Source: Lentisphaeria bacterium
GTDB taxonomy: Bacteria > Verrucomicrobiota > Lentisphaeria > Victivallales > UBA1829
Reading direction: 5' to 3'
Assembly (NCBI GenBank): GCA_017503375.1
Contig: JAFVTF010000034.1
Coordinates: forward strand, 1 to 64,000
Length of the DNA stretch: 64,000 nt
The notes beneath the pieces were generated by a model that did no database searches, had not been told where the DNA came from, and was given only the letters and a program-made list of their open reading frames with translations. Position numbers and translations under genes: made by a program. How positions within the stretch are numbered: position 1 is the first letter of the stretch; every line of letters begins with the position of its first letter. Below are positions 26,274 through 35,935 of the stretch, piece by piece.

Positions 26274-27620
26274 TCAGAGAAGATCGTCCTGCTTTACAAC
26301 TTTGGGAACAGGATATTCTTTTTCCTGAGTGAATTTCACACCGGAACGTTCAATAATCAGTCTCACAAGTGTCGGAATCGGAATCGTTGTCACAATGGAA
26401 AGAATGATGATCGCATTGAAAAAGTTTTCGTCCAGCATTCCGAGATCTTTTCCGACGGCTGCCGCTGCCAGTGTTGCAGAAAGCTGTGGAACCGTCATCA
26501 ATCCGGCACACAATCCCTGACGGTTTCCGAATCCGCTGAGCCGCATGGCAACCCAGCCGGAACCGACTTTACTGATAACCAATCCCAGAACTGTCAGAAT
26601 AATGATGCTGAGATTTTCTATTCTGCCGAATGCCCGGAAATTGGAATCCATCCCAATGGAAATAAACAGAAACGGAATCAGCAGTCCATAACCGATACTT
26701 TCAAATCTTGCCAGCAGGGGAACATCTCCTTTGGAATGTTTGACCAGCCGCGCCAGAGCCAATCCCGCAATGAACGCTCCTACAACCATGTTGATTCCGA
26801 GAAATTCCCCGACAAGCACAGTTACCATAATAACCAGCAGAACAATCGGAACAAGAACTTCCTCACTGGGATGGAAACTTTTCAGTATCCATTTTCCCAG
26901 TTTGGAAACAATCCACACAGCAAGTGCAAGATACACAAGCACGATCAGCAGGAATAAAATTGTAAAGTATGAACCGAAAACGGACGCATCCACATAATCA
27001 AATATAGATAACGTTTTTTTGGTGATTGCAACTGCACTTTCCATTTTCTTGATTTGAACGCTGACTGCCAGAAGAATGATACTTGCAATGTCGGTGATCA
27101 CTGTGGAGATCAGAACAGCTGCCCCGAAACGGCTCTGCGTCAATTTCAATTCCCGGATCACGGGGAACACGATCCCGACAGAGTGGGAGGCAAACAGTGA
27201 TGCATAGAGCAGTTTCCCCGCAAAATCTTCTGAGCGGAAATATTGATAAATAAGAAATCCGCTGATCGCCGGCAGCAGGAATGTAAGAATACTGAGCATT
27301 ATAACCGGCTTCTTGGCTTCTTTGATCATTTTAAAATCAGCTTCCATACCAGCCTGCGCCATCAGGAAAACCAATCCCAGGGAACCTAAAGATCCGATAA
27401 ACGTGGAAAAATAATTTCCGATCGCTTTGGGATCCCCCCCGAGAAAGGCAGCAGATCTTGTAATAATTCCAATCAGGTCAATTCCATTTGGACCAACGAT
27501 CATTCCGACGATCAGGAGCGCAATCACTCCGGGAACTTTGATTTTTCTGAATGCCAATGGGGCGAGTCCCATAATGGCAATGAATGAAATGAAGAGGAGT
27601 AAAAAAGTATCGTTGTTCAT
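26274..27620 (-). CDS. Kef-type cation:proton antiporter
   Basis: 448 residues from the ATG at 27620, chosen because an excellent AGGAGG lies eight bases before it; an earlier in-frame TTG start has none. About twelve transmembrane segments follow the CPA2 (monovalent cation:proton antiporter-2) pattern: PLAFRKIKVPGVIALLIVGMIVGPNG near the N-terminus, SHSVGIVFPVI with the conserved motif in helix 5, and FLFISIGMDSNF near residue 315. There is no TrkA-N regulatory domain, so it is the short NapA/GerN-like form. It probably exchanges Na+ or K+ for H+ across the inner membrane. Convergent and divergent neighbours are unrelated. Confidence 0.9.
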   Translation of the reverse strand: MNNDTFLLLFISFIAIMGLAPLAFRKIKVPGVIALLIVGMIVGPNGIDLIGIITRSAAFLGGDPKAIGNYFSTFIGSLGSLGLVFLMAQAGMEADFKMIKEAKKPVIMLSILTFLLPAISGFLIYQYFRSEDFAGKLLYASLFASHSVGIVFPVIRELKLTQSRFGAAVLISTVITDIASIILLAVSVQIKKMESAVAITKKTLSIFDYVDASVFGSYFTILFLLIVLVYLALAVWIVSKLGKWILKSFHPSEEVLVPIVLLVIMVTVLVGEFLGINMVVGAFIAGLALARLVKHSKGDVPLLARFESIGYGLLIPFLFISIGMDSNFRAFGRIENLSIIILTVLGLVISKVGSGWVAMRLSGFGNRQGLCAGLMTVPQLSATLAAAAVGKDLGMLDENFFNAIIILSIVTTIPIPTLVRLIIERSGVKFTQEKEYPVPKVVKQDDLL

Positions 27621-27919
27621 GGTGCATACCTCCTGAAAGTTAAAATTCAACGCAATGTAACATATGAAAAGGAGGTTTGCAAGCGAAAAAGAAAAAAAAG
27701 TGAAAAAAATTTCTTTTGAAATTACCTCTTATGAAAGACCTCTTGCGTCTCTCATAACAGCTTTTTCCCCTCTTCAAGTAACAACCTTTGTTGAAAACAG
27801 AGCATTAAAAGAACGGAGCTTAAAAAATGCAAATCGTGCAGAAATGCCATTTTTTTTGAAAAATATCAATAATGATGACAATTTTTTTCAAAGAAACGCA
27901 TTTTTTTTGATTGATTGAT
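27621..27919. other. Intergenic, AT-rich, with a solo repeat end at 27713-27728
   Basis: No credible gene; one 84-codon open frame has low-complexity sequence and no ribosome site. At 27713-27728 is CTTTTGAAATTACCTC, identical to the right end of the 165/184-bp hairpin elements, but no left end is recognisable, so it is either a decayed copy or a chance match. Confidence 0.4.
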
Positions 27920-27947
27920 TTGAAAAAATTCTGAATGGTGCTATATT
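27920..27947 (+). promoter_or_regulatory. Promoter for rpmF-plsX-fabH
   Basis: TTGAAA (27920-27925), a 16-bp spacer ending in GGTGC, and TATATT (27942-27947). The untranslated leader to rpmF would be about 70 bases. Confidence 0.65.
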
Positions 27948-28023
27948 TATTATTCAATAATGGTGTACATGCCATTATGAATTGTAAAATGATGTTTTCA
28001 ACAACTAAAGATAGGAGTTTAAA

Positions 28024-28206
28024 ATGGGCGTACCTAAGAGAAAAGTTTCCAAGATGAAGAAACGTCAGCGCATGGCTGCAAACGCATTTGGCGGTATTCA
28101 GGCAACCTTCTGTGCTAACTGCGGCGAACCTGCTGCACCTCACAATGTTTGCAAACATTGCGGAACCTATAATAAGAAACAGGTTCTTACCACTGAGTCT
28201 AAGTAA
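28024..28206 (+). CDS. rpmF: 50S ribosomal protein L32
   Basis: A 60-residue protein beginning MGVPKRKVSKMKKRQRMAAN, the standard L32 start (the initiator Met is normally removed). Two CxxC pairs (CANC near 30-33 and CKHC near 43-46) form the zinc site, so this is the C+ form. AGGAG precedes the ATG. The order rpmF-plsX-fabH is conserved across many bacteria and links ribosome synthesis with membrane lipid synthesis. Confidence 0.98.
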   Translation: MGVPKRKVSKMKKRQRMAANAFGGIQATFCANCGEPAAPHNVCKHCGTYNKKQVLTTESK

Positions 28207-28227
28207 TTTTTACGGAATTTAGCGGTT

Positions 28228-29280
28228 ATGAGGATTGCTGTTGATGCGATGGGCGGTGATTATACCCCCGGAATCATGATTGAAGCCGTTCAGATGGCTC
28301 TTGCTGAGATTCCCGATTTGGAAGTTCTCCTTGTCGGGCATAGCGGTAAACTGGCTTATTATCTTGAACGGTATCGTCTTGCTCCGTCCAAACGGTTGGA
28401 GCTGGTTCATGCTGAGACAGTTGTGGAGATGAGTGAACCTTCCACGACCTCTATCCGTGCGAAAAAAGACTCTTCGATTACTGTCTGCGCTGATTTGGTG
28501 AAAGCCGGTCGCGCAGCAGCTGTCGTATCTGTCGGTCACACCGGAGCTGCGGTTGCCGCAACAAAGGTGCGTCTCAGAACTTTGCCGGGAGTGGACCGTC
28601 CCGCTCTGGCGAGTTTGATGCCGGCAACATCTCCCACGGGGAAGTCCATTGTGGTGGATGTCGGAGCAAATACTGAATGTACTCCTGCCAATTTGGCGCA
28701 GTTTGCGATTATGGGAGAACTTTATTCTCAGCTGATGCTGAAGATTGAAAGGCCCCGTGTCGGTTTGCTTTCCGTTGGCGGTGAAGATGCAAAAGGGAAC
28801 GATTTGACAAAAAATGCGTTCCAGATTCTTTCCAAAATGCCGATCAACTTTATCGGTAATGTGGAAGGACATGATATTTTTAACGGTCATTGCGATGTGA
28901 TTATCTGTGATGGCTTTGTCGGAAACGTTATGTTGAAATCCTGTGAAGGGCTTGCCCGTGCAACCTTCCATTGGATGAAGCAGGCGTTCAAGAAAAATGC
29001 GGTTCGTTATGCCGGAGCTTTGCTGGCAAAAGATGCGTTCAAAGAATTGAAACAGATTTCAGATTCCGAAGAATTCGGCGGTGCTCCGCTGATGGGAATC
29101 AATGGGGTTTGTATCATCGGACATGGTGCATCTTCTCCGAAAGCTGCCAAGAATGCGATCCGTGTTGCTGATACATTCCTGAAACTCGGATTGAATGAAA
29201 AGATTATTCAGCGGGTGAATGAATGTGGAGTCAATACTCCAAACGGGGCTCTCCTTGCTGAGTCCATAGAAAAAAAGTAA
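28228..29280 (+). CDS. plsX: Phosphate acyltransferase PlsX
   Basis: 350 residues. PlsX converts acyl-ACP to acyl-phosphate, the first step of phospholipid synthesis by the PlsX/PlsY route. The start MRIAVDAMGGDYTP is the family hallmark, followed by SIRAKKDSSI, VSVGHTGAAVAA, VVDVGANTECTP, LSVGGEDAKGN and DGFVGNVMLKSCEG. The length is normal. Only a weak ribosome site precedes the ATG, 21 bases after rpmF, so translation may depend on coupling. Confidence 0.97.
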   Translation: MRIAVDAMGGDYTPGIMIEAVQMALAEIPDLEVLLVGHSGKLAYYLERYRLAPSKRLELVHAETVVEMSEPSTTSIRAKKDSSITVCADLVKAGRAAAVVSVGHTGAAVAATKVRLRTLPGVDRPALASLMPATSPTGKSIVVDVGANTECTPANLAQFAIMGELYSQLMLKIERPRVGLLSVGGEDAKGNDLTKNAFQILSKMPINFIGNVEGHDIFNGHCDVIICDGFVGNVMLKSCEGLARATFHWMKQAFKKNAVRYAGALLAKDAFKELKQISDSEEFGGAPLMGINGVCIIGHGASSPKAAKNAIRVADTFLKLGLNEKIIQRVNECGVNTPNGALLAESIEKK

Positions 29281-29311
29281 ACAATCATCTCTTCTGAAGG
29301 AGTTATAATAA

Positions 29312-30298
29312 ATGGGTATTACGATTCTGGGAACCGGGAAATATGTTCCGGAAAAAATCCTTACCAATGCTGATCTGGAAAAGATGGTTGAAACAAGCGA
29401 TGAATGGATCAAAACCCGTACGGGGATCCAGGAACGTCATTTGGCAGCAGCTGATGTTGCAACCAGTGATCTCGCTTATGAAGCCGCCAAACAGGCACTT
29501 GAAATGGCTGGAGTCAAACCTGAAGAATTGGATCTTATCACAGTTGCAACAGTAACTCCTGATATGGGATTTCCGAATACAGCCGCTCTCGTACAGAAAA
29601 AACTGAAGGCATCCAAATGTGTCTGTTTCGATCTTGAAGCAGCATGTTCCGGTTTGCTTTATTCTATTGAAGTTGCTCATTCTTTGCTTCTTGCAAATAA
29701 AAAATACCGTAAAGCTCTGGTAATAGGAGCTGAAAAACTTTCCTCCATCGTGGATTGGACCGACCGCGGGACCTGTGTTCTGTTCGGTGACGGTGCCGCA
29801 GCCCTGGTTCTGGAAAGTTCTGATGAAATCGAAGGCGATTTCTATATCGCTGCAAAGCTTGCTGCTGACGGAAATTATGACAATATTCTTCGTCTTCCTG
29901 CCGGTGGAAGTGCAATGCCTGCCAGCCATGAAACTGTTGACCAGCACATGCATTGTATCAAGATGGCCGGACAGGAAACATTCAAACTTGCAGTCAATGC
30001 AATGGTTTCCGCTTGCAAGGAAGTCCTTGAAATTTCCGGAGTCGCTCCTGAAAATGTTGCATGGATCATTCCGCATCAGGCAAACCACCGGATTATTTCC
30101 GCCGTTGCCCAGCGTTTGACGATTTCTGATGAACGGGTTTATTCCAATATTGAACGTTACGGCAATACCTCATCTGCCTCTATCGGAATTTGTCTGGATG
30201 AGCTGAACCGTGCCGGAAAACTGAAAAAAGGCGATGTTGTTCTTCTCACAGCATTTGGCGGTGGATTGACTTGGGGTGCTGAGCTGATCCGTTGGTAA
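29312..30298 (+). CDS. fabH: 3-oxoacyl-[ACP] synthase III (FabH)
   Basis: A 328-residue thiolase-fold enzyme that condenses acetyl-CoA with malonyl-ACP to start fatty acid synthesis. The Cys-His-Asn triad is intact: Cys112 in EAACSGLLY, His255 in IPHQANHR and Asn285 in GNTSSAS. The N-terminal GTGKYVPEKILTN and RTGIQERH segments are also typical. GAAGGAG precedes the ATG, 31 bases after plsX. A terminator follows at 30363, closing the operon. Confidence 0.98.
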   Translation: MGITILGTGKYVPEKILTNADLEKMVETSDEWIKTRTGIQERHLAAADVATSDLAYEAAKQALEMAGVKPEELDLITVATVTPDMGFPNTAALVQKKLKASKCVCFDLEAACSGLLYSIEVAHSLLLANKKYRKALVIGAEKLSSIVDWTDRGTCVLFGDGAAALVLESSDEIEGDFYIAAKLAADGNYDNILRLPAGGSAMPASHETVDQHMHCIKMAGQETFKLAVNAMVSACKEVLEISGVAPENVAWIIPHQANHRIISAVAQRLTISDERVYSNIERYGNTSSASIGICLDELNRAGKLKKGDVVLLTAFGGGLTWGAELIRW

Positions 30299-30362
30299 TA
30301 TAAAAACATAGCATGCCGCGTTTGGCGGCACTGACAGAATTTCCCCCGCAGAATTTCCGCAC

Positions 30363-30397
30363 AGCGCTGCCGTAATCGGCAGCGCTTTTATTTTTTA
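30363..30397 (+). terminator. Terminator after fabH
   Basis: A 10-bp perfect stem AGCGCTGCCG-TAAT-CGGCAGCGCT followed by TTTATTTTTT. It lies 65 bp past the fabH stop and 21 bp before cstA. A weaker hairpin (TGCCGC/GCGGCA, 30314-30330) precedes it. Confidence 0.88.
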
Positions 30398-30417
30398 CAA
30401 CATAAGGAGTATAAAGT

Positions 30418-31878
30418 ATGTGGTACTTTCTCGGCGGAATCGCACTTTTGATCTGCGGTTATTTCACTTACGGGAAATTTTTGGAACGGATTCTTGCACC
30501 CGATGATCGTCAGACACCTGCGATCAAGCATGCAGACGGAGTGGATTTCGTTCAGCTTCCCCACTGGAAAAATATGCTGATCCAGCTTTTGAACATTGCC
30601 GGAATCGGTCCGGTGATCGGCGTAATTCTTGGCATCAAATTCGGTGAAATCGTTTTTCTGATTATTCCCATTGGAAATATCATAGCCGGTGCAACACATG
30701 ACTTCCTGGGCGGGATGATGTCTCTCCGCCGGAACGGGGCAAACCTGCCTGCGTTGATCCGTGAAAATCTCGGAAACAAAGTTTACTGGGCATTTTCCAT
30801 ATTCGTATCCTTGCTCCTGATGCTTGTTGTCGCTGTATTCATTAATATTCCGGCAAACCTGATTGACGGACTTGACGGCTCTGCGGATCTGAAACATTTC
30901 TGGTTTGCTGTCGTTGCGATTTTTATTTATTACATTGTTGCAACACTTTTCCCGGTTGATAAAATCATCGGAAAAATCTATCCTCTGTTCGGCTTGATGC
31001 TTTTGGCGGGAACGTTTGCGATTTTCGGAGCGATTGTTTGGGCTGGATTCAAAGATCCTTCTCTTCTGACAGAAACAGCATCCTTCAAGAGCAAGATGTG
31101 GACATCAGCCAACAACCATCCGATTCTTCCTTTACTGTTTGTCACGATTGCATGCGGAATTATTTCCGGATTCCACGCAACCCAATCTCCGATTATTGCC
31201 CGTTCCATGCGCAGTGAACGTCAAGCATGCAGTTCATTTTATGGAATGATGATCATGGAAGGGATTATTGCTATGGTCTGGGCAGCCGCCGGACTTGCAA
31301 TTTACAATCTTTTCCCGGAATATATGAACGTGGTTCCTGCAAAAGTTCTTGGATATACGACCACTCATTTTCTTGGTAAGTGGGGCGGTGCGATTACAGT
31401 GATTGCAGTGATTATTCTGGCGATTACATCCGGAGATACAGCAATGCGCAGTTTACGTTTGAGCTTTGCGGAAATTTTCAAGATTTCCCAGGTGAAGTTC
31501 TTGAACCGTATCTTGCTTGTGATTCCTCTGATCGCTGTTGTGACAGGTCTTCTCATCTGGTCAAATTCAGATGTCAAGTCATTCAACAATCTCTGGAATT
31601 ATTTTGCATGGAGCAACCAGGTTCTGGCGGCGTGTACGCTTTTTGCCGCGACAGTCTGGCTCAGAAATAATAACAAGCCGTGGTGGATTGCAGCTCTTCC
31701 GGCTGTCTTTATGACCTTTATTGTTGCAACGTACATACTCTGGATTTCTCCGGCTCACGGCGGTCCTGTCGGATTCGGATTGAAGCTGGAAACAGCATAC
31801 TTCTTCGGTGCATCAATAGCATTGCTTTTACTTGCAAAGATTTTTGTTTCCGCTCCCAAAGAAGCGGATAAAGAATAA
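30418..31878 (+). CDS. cstA: Carbon starvation protein A family transporter
   Basis: A 486-residue membrane protein with about thirteen hydrophobic segments. Conserved CstA features include PHWKNMLIQLLNIAGIGPVIGVILG, GNIIAGATHDFLGGMMSLRRNG, SGFHATQSPIIAR and ITSGDTAMRSLRLS. E. coli CstA takes up peptides and pyruvate and is longer (about 700); this shorter version matches those found in many anaerobes. AAGGAG precedes the ATG. The stop TAA overlaps the start of the next gene (TAATG), coupling the two, though their roles look unrelated. Confidence 0.92.
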   Translation: MWYFLGGIALLICGYFTYGKFLERILAPDDRQTPAIKHADGVDFVQLPHWKNMLIQLLNIAGIGPVIGVILGIKFGEIVFLIIPIGNIIAGATHDFLGGMMSLRRNGANLPALIRENLGNKVYWAFSIFVSLLLMLVVAVFINIPANLIDGLDGSADLKHFWFAVVAIFIYYIVATLFPVDKIIGKIYPLFGLMLLAGTFAIFGAIVWAGFKDPSLLTETASFKSKMWTSANNHPILPLLFVTIACGIISGFHATQSPIIARSMRSERQACSSFYGMMIMEGIIAMVWAAAGLAIYNLFPEYMNVVPAKVLGYTTTHFLGKWGGAITVIAVIILAITSGDTAMRSLRLSFAEIFKISQVKFLNRILLVIPLIAVVTGLLIWSNSDVKSFNNLWNYFAWSNQVLAACTLFAATVWLRNNNKPWWIAALPAVFMTFIVATYILWISPAHGGPVGFGLKLETAYFFGASIALLLLAKIFVSAPKEADKE

Positions 31879-33320
31879 TGGGCAATCCCTCTGAAACGAT
31901 TCAATGGAAGAAGCACGTCCCTTTGCTGGGCGTGCTTCTTTTGCTGTTTTCTGCGGGCCCCTATGTCAATCGTCTGCCGTGGTTTGATGAATCTCTGACC
32001 ATGGATTGGCTTCTTTTTCCTTTTTATCAGATACCGTTCCGCTATACGATACCCAATAACCATATTTTTTATACAGTCTGTCTGAGCTTGTGGAACAGTC
32101 TGCTGAATGTTCTTAATTTGCATAATTTTTATTTCATGCGGATTCTGTCTTTGCTGTTCGGTGCGTGTGCAGTCTGGCTGATTGCCCGGCGGCTCAACAG
32201 GGCAGGGGGGATTTTTGCTGCATTGCCGGTTCTGCTTCTTTTTGCGGCAAGCGGGCCGATGATTCTGTTTTCCACGGCATTACGCGGTTATATGCCTTCG
32301 ATGCTTTTTGTTTTTGCAGCATTTCTTTCCGCTGAATCATGGATGAAACAGAAAAAACGGAAAGACTTGCTTTTTTATTTTGTGTTCTGTTATCTTTCTG
32401 TTTTAACAATTCCCACAAATATTTTAAGTCTTGGTGCCGGACTTTTATTTTTATTGCCGATTGGATTCCGGAGCCGGAATGAATTTTTCCGTCTGTTCCG
32501 TTTGGGGATTCTCGCATTGGCGGCAATGTTGTGCGCTTATCTTCCGATATGGCAAAAGTTCCTGAATGTAGCCAGAATCAAAGAAGGATGGTATTCGTAT
32601 CCGGATTTTCTGTGGAATTATTATGGAACCTTTCTTTTTGTATTTTTCCCCTTGCTTGTTTTTTGTATGATTGGTATTTTCCGTCTTCCATTGAAAAAAT
32701 ATTTGAAATGGCGTATGATCTGTTTTGCCGGAATTCTTGTTCTTCCGATGCTGCTTGGTTTTCTGTTTCAGACAGCTCCGTTTCCCAGGGTTTTCTTTCC
32801 GCTTACCGGTTTGTTTGTATTGATATTGAGTTATACGATGTCCGGTTATCTCAGAAGACGGAAAGGCGTTTTACAGAAACTTCCGTTGCTGGTGTCTGTG
32901 ATCTGGATGCTGGCTATGCCGCATTTGACACCTCTGGCATCCGTGAAAATGTTTCAAGCGCATTATAAAGATGATTTGCTTTTGCCGTATCCGATATCAG
33001 TTTCTTTCCGTCCGCACAAAGTGATGCAGCTGATTGAGTCGGGGTATGTTCAGGGGCGTATGCCGCATCTGTATGTTGATTTTGATGCGGATCCTCCATC
33101 TATCAGTTTTCTGCTGTTGAGAAGCAATGTTCCTTTTGAAGTTTTGTTGAGAGATCATCCCCGGAAAGGACCTGTGCAGAATTTGCCGCCCGGAACATGG
33201 ATTGTTTGCCGGGATGAAGAGAATTTCAACAAAGTCAGAAAGCGTTTTCAACTGCAGGAAAACTACCGGATGCTGGAAGAAACCTCCGGGCTTTATCAAA
33301 AGATTTACGTTCCGGAATGA
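31878..33320 (+). CDS. GT-C fold membrane glycosyltransferase (PMT/ArnT-like)
   Basis: A 480-residue protein with about ten transmembrane segments and an extracytoplasmic C-terminal part. The first loop after TM1 holds WFDESLTMDW, the acidic D-E motif expected for GT-C enzymes that use polyprenyl-phosphate sugars. The family (PF13231-like) is diverse, so donor and acceptor are unknown. It overlaps the cstA stop, and its last 16 bases overlap the convergent flippase gene. A flippase next door on the opposite strand suggests cell-surface glycan work, but the two are not co-transcribed. Confidence 0.7.
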   Translation: MGNPSETIQWKKHVPLLGVLLLLFSAGPYVNRLPWFDESLTMDWLLFPFYQIPFRYTIPNNHIFYTVCLSLWNSLLNVLNLHNFYFMRILSLLFGACAVWLIARRLNRAGGIFAALPVLLLFAASGPMILFSTALRGYMPSMLFVFAAFLSAESWMKQKKRKDLLFYFVFCYLSVLTIPTNILSLGAGLLFLLPIGFRSRNEFFRLFRLGILALAAMLCAYLPIWQKFLNVARIKEGWYSYPDFLWNYYGTFLFVFFPLLVFCMIGIFRLPLKKYLKWRMICFAGILVLPMLLGFLFQTAPFPRVFFPLTGLFVLILSYTMSGYLRRRKGVLQKLPLLVSVIWMLAMPHLTPLASVKMFQAHYKDDLLLPYPISVSFRPHKVMQLIESGYVQGRMPHLYVDFDADPPSISFLLLRSNVPFEVLLRDHPRKGPVQNLPPGTWIVCRDEENFNKVRKRFQLQENYRMLEETSGLYQKIYVPE

Positions 33321-34639
33321 TTGAGTTTGAACGATGGAAGAATAATGAGCGATTTCAGGATGAATTTGAGTATCGTTCTTCCTTTTTTTGTACAAAGCAG
33401 ACTTAAAAACAGGCCGATCGGCATAGAGATAACACTGCTCCAGGCAGCTCCTGCTACCCCCATCTTCGGAATCAGATAACAGTTCCCGAAAAGATTGAGC
33501 ACAGCCCCCATTCCATTGGAGATAGCGAGCAGAAGCAGTTTGTTTTCAAACGTACAATGCCAGAAAAATGCATTCAGAATTCCGGTACAGGGCAGCGAGC
33601 AGACAAATATGGAAAAAATGGCTGCAGCTGTAATGAATTCTTCTCCGTAGAGAAATTTGAAGAGATGCGGTGCAATAAGCCAGAAAAGAGGAAAACATGG
33701 GATCATGAACCAGAAAAGCATAAAATAGAAACGGTGCAGCTGTTTTTTATATTCCAGTTCAGAAACTTTCATGGCAGAAGATACAGCTGTACTGAATATC
33801 GTGGCAAGCAATCCGTAGAATAGAGCCAGATTCAAGTGAAATCTGGTTGCCAATGAATAAAAACCGACATCTTTGAATCCATTAAAATGCTCCAGCATCA
33901 GAATATCTGTTCTGCTGTAAATTGTTGAAAAAATTCCGGAAAGTGATAACGGAACAGCAGGAAGAAGGAGTGCGAAAACTTCTTTGAATCTGAAGGTCCA
34001 TTCCCGGAAAGAATTTCCAAGTTTCCGGTAGAAAAACAGGAGCGGCAGATGATGGGATATATTCACAACCGCTTCCGCTGCAGCGTAAGCTGTCAGCGGC
34101 CAGTCAAAGATGACGGCACAAACACGTACCGCGTTATAAATCAGACAGGCTGTGATTTGTGAAAATGCTTCATATTCATTTTTTACGATTGCGGCGAAAT
34201 ATGGCACTATTGCGGTTGAAAAGATGGTACAGTAACCGACCATCAAAATCAGGATCAGCTTTATAACTTCCTCCGATTGTCCGGAGAATGCCAATGCGGT
34301 TCCTGCAATAAGATACATTATCCCGCATTGTATCACTTTGAACATGGCAAAATTTCCAAGCACCCTGTTTTTATTTTCCGGATGGCATACCAGGTCCCGC
34401 TGAATGATGCTGGTGACACCTAGATCCAGAATAATTGCAAACATGCTGATCCATGCCATAGCGTAACTGAGCACACCAAGTCTTTCCGGTCCCAGTTTTC
34501 TCGTTACAAAAATTCCGACGGTAAATGCAGTGATGATCCATGAGCATCTTGCAGCAAACATCCAAACCGTATTCATGCTGTATTGCCAGACGGTTTTATT
34601 GCCGCGCCATTCTGAAACAATTTTTTTGATTTTCTGCAT
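33305..34639 (-). CDS. Oligosaccharide flippase, polysaccharide transport (PST/Wzx) family
   Basis: About 444 residues counted from the ATG at 34639. An upstream in-frame TTG at 34717 could add 26 basic residues; neither has a good ribosome site. Around twelve to fourteen helices are visible, with the family's N-terminal motif TVGIFVTRKLGPERLGVLSYAMAW and internal SRTDILMLEHF. Members move lipid-linked oligosaccharides across the inner membrane. Its 3' end overlaps the GT-C gene tail-to-tail by 16 bp. The substrate is not apparent, and no wzy or O-antigen cluster is next to it. Confidence 0.85.
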   Translation of the reverse strand: MQKIKKIVSEWRGNKTVWQYSMNTVWMFAARCSWIITAFTVGIFVTRKLGPERLGVLSYAMAWISMFAIILDLGVTSIIQRDLVCHPENKNRVLGNFAMFKVIQCGIMYLIAGTALAFSGQSEEVIKLILILMVGYCTIFSTAIVPYFAAIVKNEYEAFSQITACLIYNAVRVCAVIFDWPLTAYAAAEAVVNISHHLPLLFFYRKLGNSFREWTFRFKEVFALLLPAVPLSLSGIFSTIYSRTDILMLEHFNGFKDVGFYSLATRFHLNLALFYGLLATIFSTAVSSAMKVSELEYKKQLHRFYFMLFWFMIPCFPLFWLIAPHLFKFLYGEEFITAAAIFSIFVCSLPCTGILNAFFWHCTFENKLLLLAISNGMGAVLNLFGNCYLIPKMGVAGAAWSSVISMPIGLFLSLLCTKKGRTILKFILKSLIILPSFKLNHSGT

Positions 34640-34769
34640 AATTTTTCCGGAACCTGTTTTTCGTATTTTTTTTCCGATGTAATCCAGTAATTTACGCCTT
34701 AAGTAAGAGTTTTGCAAGCTCTTATATAAAAAAGTTTGAGATAATCATGTCTTTTTCTTTTATTTTAAC

Positions 34770-34798
34770 TTGAAATTTACCGGAAATGCAAGTAAGTT
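34770..34798 (+). promoter_or_regulatory. Putative promoter for prfB
   Basis: TTGAAA (34770-34775), a 17-bp spacer, and TAAGTT (34793-34798), 45 bp before the start codon. The -10 is imperfect, so this is tentative. Confidence 0.4.
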
Positions 34799-34843
34799 AC
34801 CAAGGAAATTTTTAACTGTAATATTGGGAAACAGGATGATCAA

Positions 34844-35935
34844 ATGACACTTGAAGAAATAAAGACACATTCCGCCGAAACGGAAAAACGGATGGAGACT
34901 CTGAAGGGGTTTCTGAAAATTGATGAGCACCGTGAAAAAATAGCGGAACTGGAAGAAATTATGGCGAAGCCTGATTTCTGGGATAATAAAGACGAAGCTC
35001 AGAATACCGTTCAGAAGCTCAGCGCAGAAAAAAGTGCTGTGGAACCTTTCCTGCAGCTTCAGAAAGAAGTGGAAGATTTTGCGGCTCTCGCAGAACTCGC
35101 AGCAGAAGATGAGTCATTCCTTGAAGAAGCCGATACCCTCTGGGCTGCTCTTGAAAAATCTCTTGATAAAACAGAACTCGTCAGCTTCCTTTCCGGAAAG
35201 TTCGACCGCATGAACTGTTTCTTCTTTATTCATGCCGGTGCAGGCGGAACAGAATCCTGTGACTGGGCAAGTATCCTGCTGCGTATGTACCGCAGATGGT
35301 TTGAACGCAGAGGCTGGAAAGATGAAGTCATTGATATGCAGCCCGGCGATGAAGCCGGTATCAAGAGCGCAACCTTAAAAGTAACGGGAGAATTTGCATA
35401 CGGATATCTGAAGAGTGAACGCGGCGTTCATCGTCTCGTCCGTATTTCTCCTTTCGATTCCAACGCAAGACGTCATACATCTTTTGCTTCTGCCGATGCA
35501 TTCCCCGAACTGGAAGAAGATCTCGATGTCGTCATTGACGAAAAAGATTTGAGAATTGATACCTACCGTTCCAGCGGTGCCGGCGGTCAGTATGTCAACA
35601 GAACCGACTCAGCTGTCCGTATTACACACATCCCGACAGGTATTGTTGTTGCCTGCCAGATGGAACGTTCCCAGCATAAAAACCGTGCAATGGCATTCAA
35701 GATGCTGCAGGCTCGTTTGTATGAATTGCAGGAAGAAAAACGCAAGCAGGAAGCTGCCAATATTGCCGGAGCAAAATCTGAAATCGCATGGGGAAGTCAA
35801 ATCCGTTCCTATGTTCTTCAGCCGTATCAGATGGTCAAAGATACCAGAACCGGCTACGAAACAGGGGATACCGGAAGTGTACTTGATGGCGATCTTGACG
35901 CATTTGTGGAGGCATATCTCAAATGGCAGCAGTAA
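34844..35935 (+). CDS. prfB: Peptide chain release factor 2
   Basis: A 363-residue release factor. The SPF tripeptide at residues 202-204, which reads UAA and UGA stops, identifies it as RF2 rather than RF1 (which has PxT). The peptidyl-tRNA hydrolysis motif GGQ is at 247-249. Also present are HAGAGGTESCDWASILLRMY and ITHIPTGIVVACQMERSQHKN. It reads through in one frame: the usual in-frame TGA and programmed +1 frameshift near codon 25 are absent (the protein reads LKGFLKID there), so autoregulation by frameshifting does not apply. It overlaps the next gene. Confidence 0.97.
   Translation: MTLEEIKTHSAETEKRMETLKGFLKIDEHREKIAELEEIMAKPDFWDNKDEAQNTVQKLSAEKSAVEPFLQLQKEVEDFAALAELAAEDESFLEEADTLWAALEKSLDKTELVSFLSGKFDRMNCFFFIHAGAGGTESCDWASILLRMYRRWFERRGWKDEVIDMQPGDEAGIKSATLKVTGEFAYGYLKSERGVHRLVRISPFDSNARRHTSFASADAFPELEEDLDVVIDEKDLRIDTYRSSGAGGQYVNRTDSAVRITHIPTGIVVACQMERSQHKNRAMAFKMLQARLYELQEEKRKQEAANIAGAKSEIAWGSQIRSYVLQPYQMVKDTRTGYETGDTGSVLDGDLDAFVEAYLKWQQ

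Noticed and set aside
27664-27918. 84-codon open frame before rpmF
   Set aside because: Lys/Glu/Phe low-complexity run, no ribosome site, and ends inside the rpmF promoter.
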